A DNA stretch of 8,788 bases from an uncultured Eubacteriales bacterium (GTDB lineage Bacteria; Bacillota; Clostridia; Lachnospirales; Anaerotignaceae). The translations under genes and the position numbers were made by a program. The notes beneath the pieces were generated by a model that was not told the origin of the DNA, ran no database searches, and saw nothing but the letters and a program-made list of their open reading frames with translations. Below are positions 5,783-8,788 of the stretch, one piece after another. The stretch lies in assembly GCA_902406135.1 (NCBI GenBank), contig CABPCX010000060.1, positions 1 to 8,788 of the forward strand, given 5' to 3'. Position 1 is the stretch's first letter. Every line of letters starts with the position of its first letter.

Positions 5783-7450
5783 TTATTCAACGGAAATAAT
5801 GTAATAGTAAAGCTGCTGATTTCCCGCATGAATCTCAACGTCACAGTCAGGGAAATTCTCTTCAACATATTCTCCGATTTCTGCAGCCATTTCTTCGGTT
5901 GCATCGCTTCCATAGTATATGCTTATTATTTCGCTGTCTTCGTTTGCGGCCTTGCTTATAAGCTCTTTAGTAGCCTCTGCAATGTCCTTTCCTACAACAG
6001 CAATGTCATCATTAAGCATACCGAGGATATCGCCCTTTGTTATCTCCTTATCCCCGATTTTTGTATCTCTTACGGCATAAGTAACTGACGCTGTAGTTAC
6101 ATTCTGGATAGCTTCCTTCATTTCTTCGATAACGTCTTCGATATCTTCTTCGGCATTGTAGCAGAGCATAGCTGATATGGCTTCGGGTACAGACCTTGTT
6201 CCAACAACATATACCTTCTTATCCTCTGTAAGATTTTTAGCCTGTTCTGCCGCAAGGATAATATTTTTGTTATTAGGCATTACTATGATATTGTCAGCGT
6301 CTATCTCGTTTATGGCGTTAAGTATGTCCTCTGTACTGGGATTCATTGTCTGTCCGCCTTCGATAATAACGTCAACGCCAAGACTTCTGAATATATCTGC
6401 AAGGCCTGAGCCGGCACATACGGAAATAAATCCTGTTTCCTTATGCTCTTTTTTAGGCGCTTCGGCTGCCTGTGCCTGCACGGGTTTGCTTTCAGCAGTG
6501 AAATCTATTTTATTTGTATGCTGTTCACGCATATTGTCAATCTTAAGGCCTGAAAGGCTTCCTATTGTAAGGGCCTTTTCAATGGCCATACCGGGATGGT
6601 CTGTATGAACGTGAACCTTTATAATCTCATCGTCTGCAACTACTACTAAGCTGTCACCTATTGAACCAAGATAGTTTTTAAGGGCGCCTACTGTAGCATC
6701 GGGAGCATTCTTTACATTAATAAAGAACTCTGTGCAGTAGCCGAAAGTTATGCTTTCATTGTCTATTGATGCAAGAGCGGCATATTCTCTTGCAGGTGCT
6801 GATGCTGAAGCTTCTTCAACCTTAACTTCCACATCGCTTCCGATAACTCTGAGAGCGCCTTCAAGGAAGAACAGAAGTCCCATTCCGCCCGCATCGACAA
6901 CGTCAGCCTGTTTAAGTACGGGAAGCATTTCCTTTGTCTGAAGAAGGATAGCATGTCCGTCCTTAATAACGGCTTCCATAAACTCTGTGATATCTGTTAT
7001 TTTGTGACAGTATTTAAGAGCGCTTTCGCTCATAATTCTTGCCACTGTAAGTATTGTTCCTTCTTTAGGCTTCATAACGGCCTTATAAGCAGTCTCAACG
7101 GCCTTTGCGGTAGCCTTCGCCAACGCAACTGTGTCAGCCTCGCTAACGCCTTCAAGCTCCTTGGCAAATCCTCTGAAAAGCTGAGATGTGATAACGCCTG
7201 AGTTACCTCTTGCGCCTCTTAAAGAGCCGTTTGAAGCAAGCTTTGCAACTTCGCCTGCGTCAAGAGACTGGCTTTTTTCAACTTCTCTTGCGGCGGCAAG
7301 CACCGTAAGGGACATATTTGTACCCGTATCGCCGTCAGGAACCGGAAATACATTAAGAGAGTCAACCGTTTCCTTTTTGGAATTAAGGTTGTTGGCTCCG
7401 GATATAATCATTCTTTTTAGCAATAAACCATTAATACTTGTTACACTCAC
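5783..7450 (-). CDS. fakA: Fatty acid kinase catalytic subunit FakA (DAK2-domain / YloV family)
   Basis: FakA phosphorylates fatty acids held by a FakB (DegV-family) partner, giving acyl-phosphates for phospholipid synthesis; no fakB is in this window. The 555-residue product matches the family length. The N-terminal DhaL/DAK2 kinase domain carries NVFPVPDGDTGTNM (33-46), whose aspartates bind Mg-ATP, GARGNSGV (79-86) and VVDAGGMGLLFF (184-195). The middle domain has GYCTEF (237-242) and VHVHTDHPG (279-287); the cysteine and histidines fit the zinc site known for FakA. After an A/K/E-rich linker (about 318-338) a C-terminal domain (339-555) follows. The start is GTG at 7450, with AAGGAGG 7 nt upstream giving MSVTSINGLLL; no ATG is better placed. 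asp23 lies 17 nt upstream in the same transcript, the usual Firmicute pairing. Older annotation calls this a dihydroxyacetone kinase-like protein. Confidence 0.93.
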   Translation of the reverse strand: MSVTSINGLLLKRMIISGANNLNSKKETVDSLNVFPVPDGDTGTNMSLTVLAAAREVEKSQSLDAGEVAKLASNGSLRGARGNSGVITSQLFRGFAKELEGVSEADTVALAKATAKAVETAYKAVMKPKEGTILTVARIMSESALKYCHKITDITEFMEAVIKDGHAILLQTKEMLPVLKQADVVDAGGMGLLFFLEGALRVIGSDVEVKVEEASASAPAREYAALASIDNESITFGYCTEFFINVKNAPDATVGALKNYLGSIGDSLVVVADDEIIKVHVHTDHPGMAIEKALTIGSLSGLKIDNMREQHTNKIDFTAESKPVQAQAAEAPKKEHKETGFISVCAGSGLADIFRSLGVDVIIEGGQTMNPSTEDILNAINEIDADNIIVMPNNKNIILAAEQAKNLTEDKKVYVVGTRSVPEAISAMLCYNAEEDIEDVIEEMKEAIQNVTTASVTYAVRDTKIGDKEITKGDILGMLNDDIAVVGKDIAEATKELISKAANEDSEIISIYYGSDATEEMAAEIGEYVEENFPDCDVEIHAGNQQLYYYIISVE

Positions 7451-7467
7451 CGATAGTCCTCCTTAAA

Positions 7468-7824
7468 TCAGCCGTCGACGCGTACGCCTTCGACAAACAC
7501 ATTAACCTGTTCCACGTCAATACCGCAGACAGTTTCAACTTTATATTTTACTGTACTGATGGTATTTTCAGCGATGGCAGTGATATTTGTGCCGTATTCA
7601 ACGATAATGTGCATATCTATACTTATTTTGTCTTCATTCACGCTAATTTTAATACCTTTTGTAAGGCTTTCACGTTTAAGCAGCTGTACGATGCCGTCTT
7701 TTACATTTTTAGCGGCCATACCAACGATGCCGTAGCAGTCTAAAGCTGTAAGGCCTGCAACTCTGGCTATAACTTCATTCTCAATGGAGATTGTTCCGTA
7801 TTGATTTTCAAGTTTTGCTGACAT
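7468..7824 (-). CDS. yloU: Asp23/Gls24 family envelope stress response protein (YloU)
   Basis: Asp23 in Staphylococcus is an abundant membrane-associated protein linked to cell-envelope stress; YloU-type homologues pair with fakA in many Firmicutes, and their molecular role is not settled. The 118-residue product is a single Asp23 domain with no signal peptide or membrane helix. Family-typical stretches are GTISIENEVIARVAGLTALD (10-29), the YGIVGMA turn (31-37), IIVEYGTNI (73-81) and the C-terminal VNVFVEGVRV (107-116). The length is typical of the short YloU form. The start is ATG at 7824 with AGGAGG 8 nt upstream. It is the first gene of the asp23-fakA(-recG) unit, about 27 nt downstream of the predicted transcription start, and is divergent from rpmB. 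Confidence 0.93.
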   Translation of the reverse strand: MSAKLENQYGTISIENEVIARVAGLTALDCYGIVGMAAKNVKDGIVQLLKRESLTKGIKISVNEDKISIDMHIIVEYGTNITAIAENTISTVKYKVETVCGIDVEQVNVFVEGVRVDG

Positions 7825-7857
7825 TTTCCCTACCTCCTAAATCTTATAGTCTTATAT

Positions 7858-7886
7858 ATTATACCACTCTTACAGTAAAAATAAAA
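7858..7886 (-). promoter_or_regulatory. SigA-type extended -10 promoter for asp23-fakA
   Basis: On the minus strand a perfect TATAAT (7858-7863) is preceded by TGG (7864-7866), an extended -10. With a 17-nt spacer the -35 position (7881-7886) reads TTTTAT, a poor match, so the extended -10 probably carries recognition. The start would be near 7851, giving a leader of about 27 nt before the asp23 ATG. Confidence 0.75.
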
Positions 7887-8006
7887 ACATTTTTTGCTCA
7901 TACTGCCATAATCGTAAAAAAATCGTTAAATTGATGTATGCGGCAGGGATTTTTTGTTTCTTTTCATGCAATACAAAAATTTTTTGCGGAAAACTTTCAA
8001 AACTTC

Positions 8007-8035
8007 TTGCAAAATCACTCCATTTCTGATAATAT
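8007..8035 (+). promoter_or_regulatory. SigA-type promoter for rpmB
   Basis: TTGCAA (8007-8012) serves as -35, a 17-nt spacer follows, and TAATAT (8030-8035) serves as -10, preceded by TGA (8027-8029) as an extended -10. An overlapping GATAAT (8028-8033) is an alternative -10. The start would be near 8042, leaving a leader of about 36 nt. A/T tracts just upstream (7980-8002) could act as an UP element, as expected for a ribosomal-protein gene. Confidence 0.65.
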
Positions 8036-8077
8036 ACATTTGTTATGTCACGCAATAGCAACTAGGAGGTGTAATAA

Positions 8078-8278
8078 ATGGCAAAGTGTGAAATTTGTGA
8101 AAAGAGTATGCGTACCGGACACAGAATCAGCATCAATCGTAGTCAGGTCAGCAGACGCGCAAACAGAACTTGGAAACCCAATGTAAAAAAGGTTAAAATC
8201 AACGATAACGGAACTATCAGATCAATCTACATCTGCACAAGATGCCTCCGTTCCGGTAAAGTAACACGCGCTATCTAA
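8078..8278 (+). CDS. rpmB: 50S ribosomal protein L28 (zinc-ribbon form)
   Basis: L28 is a small protein of the large ribosomal subunit that binds 23S rRNA. The 66-residue product begins MAKCEIC and carries both CxxC pairs (C4/C7 and C53/C56), so it is the zinc-binding C+ type rather than the zinc-independent paralogue. RTWKPNVKKVK (30-40) and CTRCLRSGKVTRA (53-65) are strong L28 signatures. Compared with the usual form of about 62 residues, which reads roughly GxxVSHSxRRTxR at 14-30, this one reads GHRISINRSQVSRRANR. It appears to have four extra residues and lacks the SHS element. The start is ATG at 8078 with AGGAGGT (8064-8070) 7 nt upstream. The gene stands alone, divergent from asp23, with its own terminator. 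Confidence 0.96.
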   Translation: MAKCEICEKSMRTGHRISINRSQVSRRANRTWKPNVKKVKINDNGTIRSIYICTRCLRSGKVTRAI

Positions 8279-8306
8279 AAGCACGCTACCTTTCATATAT
8301 GAACAC

Positions 8307-8342
8307 AAAAGGTCATTGTTTTAATAACAATGACCTCTTTTT
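8307..8342. terminator. Strong, probably bidirectional intrinsic terminator after rpmB
   Basis: AGGTCATTGTT (8310-8320) and AACAATGACCT (8326-8336) form an 11-bp perfect stem around a 5-nt loop. A T run (TCTTTTT, 8336-8342) follows on the plus strand. As at 8307-8310 give a TTTT tract after the stem on the minus strand. It ends rpmB transcripts and probably also the convergent holA/small-membrane-protein unit, whose last stop is at 8361. Confidence 0.9.
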
Positions 8343-8360
8343 CATTTATCGGTAAATTTT

Positions 8361-8513
8361 TTAACATCCGTTATCCATAAGGATATATATGCCAACGGCC
8401 GTAAGCACTATTGCGGCTATTATCCCCCATATGGGCACAAAACCCGCAATAAGCATTCCCAGGCCAAAGGCTGCCATAACTGCGCCGATACATTTTCTCT
8501 TTTTTCTGTTCAT
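8361..8513 (-). CDS. Small two-helix membrane protein, 50 residues, unrecognised
   Basis: This minus-strand frame encodes 50 residues with a basic N-terminus (MNRKKRK), then two hydrophobic segments at about 9-26 and 30-46 separated by a VPIWG turn (26-30), ending MDNGC. The positive N-terminus and the short G/A-rich helices suggest a helical hairpin with its N-terminus in the cytoplasm. The start is ATG at 8513 with GGAG (8522-8525) 8 nt upstream. The stop is TAA (8361-8363), just before the rpmB terminator. It lies 63 nt downstream of holA on the same strand and may be co-transcribed with it, or use the candidate promoter at 8550. I do not recognise a family and assign no function. Support for a real gene is the ribosome site, the coherent membrane pattern and the fit between holA and a terminator. 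Confidence 0.7.
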   Translation of the reverse strand: MNRKKRKCIGAVMAAFGLGMLIAGFVPIWGIIAAIVLTAVGIYILMDNGC

Positions 8514-8549
8514 AATCAAGACTCCGGCCGTAATCTAACTTTTAATTAA

Positions 8550-8578
8550 ATTATATGCCGTTAGTCTGAAAACTTTCT
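8550..8578 (-). promoter_or_regulatory. Candidate promoter for the small membrane protein
   Basis: The minus strand has a perfect TATAAT (8550-8555) in an AT-rich stretch, about 30 nt upstream of where transcription would start relative to the ATG at 8513. The -35 position at 17-nt spacing (8573-8578) reads AGAAAG, a poor match, and there is no TGn extension. The sequence CATATAAT also resembles a SigE -10, but no matching -35 is visible. Confidence 0.3.
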
Positions 8579-8788
8579 AAAAAGCCACTCCGTCCGCAAT
8601 AAGTATTTCTATGCCGGAAACGGCGTCAAGGGCTCCGCTTTTTATGCTGTAATCGGTTTCTATGCATTTGTTTAGTGCCCTCTTCAAAGTATCATAGCCA
8701 AAATTTCTGCTCTGTCTTACTCCTGCATTGGCCACAAAGGGAGCAGTTCCTATTTTTTTAGCTATGTCATTTCCCGAATATCCGCTTT
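8577..8788 (-). CDS. holA: DNA polymerase III delta subunit, C-terminal end (5' part outside window)
   Basis: HolA (delta) is the clamp-loader subunit that opens the sliding clamp during replication. Only the last 69 residues plus TAG (8577-8579) are inside the window. They read NDIAKKIG (6-13), then PFVANAGVRQSRNFG (16-30), YDTLKRALNKCIETDYSIKSG (31-51) and GIEILIADGVAF (58-69). This matches the helical C-terminal oligomerisation domain of delta: the 'PPFVxxxxxxQAxxF' segment, the L..AL..... D..IK(S/T)G helix pair, and the closing hydrophobic helix. The N-terminal AAA+-like region lies beyond position 8788. No strong terminator follows it; the next minus-strand gene is the small membrane protein. 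Confidence 0.85.
   Translation of the reverse strand, partial: SGYSGNDIAKKIGTAPFVANAGVRQSRNFGYDTLKRALNKCIETDYSIKSGALDAVSGIEILIADGVAF

Larger units (their letters stand above)
7825..8077. other. AT-rich divergent intergenic region between asp23 and rpmB
   Basis: This 253-nt spacer holds the two divergent promoters and no coding region I can support. ATTTTTTG occurs three times on the plus strand, starting at 7889, 7949 and 7979, and an A7 run lies at 7916-7922 between two ATCGT copies. The T tract at 7980-7985 and the following A/T-rich stretch lie just upstream of the rpmB -35, where an UP element would be. CTGCC (7903-7907) and GGCAG (7942-7946) could pair, but only across a loop of more than 30 nt. 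No riboswitch or known operator is recognisable. Confidence 0.6.

Noticed and set aside
7903..7946. CTGCC/GGCAG inverted repeat as a possible rpmB leader riboswitch or attenuator
   Set aside because: It has only 5 bp across a loop of more than 30 nt, and it lies upstream of the predicted rpmB transcription start.
7870..8186. Short ORFs on both strands in the asp23/rpmB spacer (7870-8061 minus, 7938-8186 plus)
   Set aside because: They overlap promoters or rpmB in the wrong frame, have AT-driven composition and show no ribosome site.
8292..8303. Perfect 12-bp palindrome TTCATATATGAA after rpmB
   Set aside because: A palindrome of this length is expected about twice by chance in a window of this size, and its place between the rpmB stop and terminator gives it no evident role.
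1..8788. Mobile elements, CRISPR arrays, tRNA/rRNA genes, defence or toxin-antitoxin systems
   Set aside because: Both strands were read for repeats, cloverleaf-like sequence and recognisable proteins; none was seen. The coding space is filled by housekeeping genes.

Overview
This window is an ordinary chromosomal stretch from a low-to-moderate GC Firmicute, most likely class Clostridia (Lachnospiraceae-like). The evidence is the presence of ylbJ (a sporulation gene), fakA/asp23, a zinc-ribbon type L28, a coaD-linked coiled-coil protein typical of clostridia, and strong AGGAGG Shine-Dalgarno sites. No mobile element, CRISPR array, tRNA, rRNA or phage gene is visible. The assignments rest on recognised protein motifs; no database search was possible.

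Layout. Plus strand, 1-1959: the C-terminal two thirds of tmcAL (tRNA ac4C34 ligase, YlbM family; 5' end outside the window), then ylbJ. A terminator-like hairpin lies directly on the ylbJ ribosome-binding site. Minus strand, 1989-3543: a tight translationally coupled operon rsmD > coaD > coiled-coil protein, read from an extended -10 promoter at 3604-3632 and ending at a bidirectional terminator shared with ylbJ. Minus strand, 3674-7824: asp23 (yloU) > fakA (yloV) > [terminator] > recG, read from an extended -10 promoter at about 7858. Plus strand, 8078-8278: rpmB, divergent from asp23 across a 253-nt AT-rich spacer, ending in a bidirectional terminator. Minus strand, 8361-8788: the 3' end of holA followed by a 50-residue, two-helix membrane protein.

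The genes are mainly housekeeping: tRNA and rRNA modification (tmcAL, rsmD), coenzyme A synthesis (coaD), ribosome assembly (rpmB), DNA repair and replication (recG, holA), fatty-acid activation (fakA), an envelope-associated protein (asp23) and sporulation (ylbJ). tmcAL, ylbJ, coaD and rsmD correspond to the Bacillus ylbM/J/I/H neighbourhood, here split into two converging units. asp23-fakA-recG next to a divergent rpmB matches the Bacillus rpmB-yloU-yloV-recG neighbourhood.

I see no convincing undescribed multi-gene system. The observations most worth a second look are: the hairpin plus six-T tract that contains the ylbJ Shine-Dalgarno and abuts its ATG; a terminator placed about 22 nt before the recG start; an L28 with an apparent four-residue insertion; an unrecognised small membrane protein; and a possible leader ORF overlapping the rsmD start.
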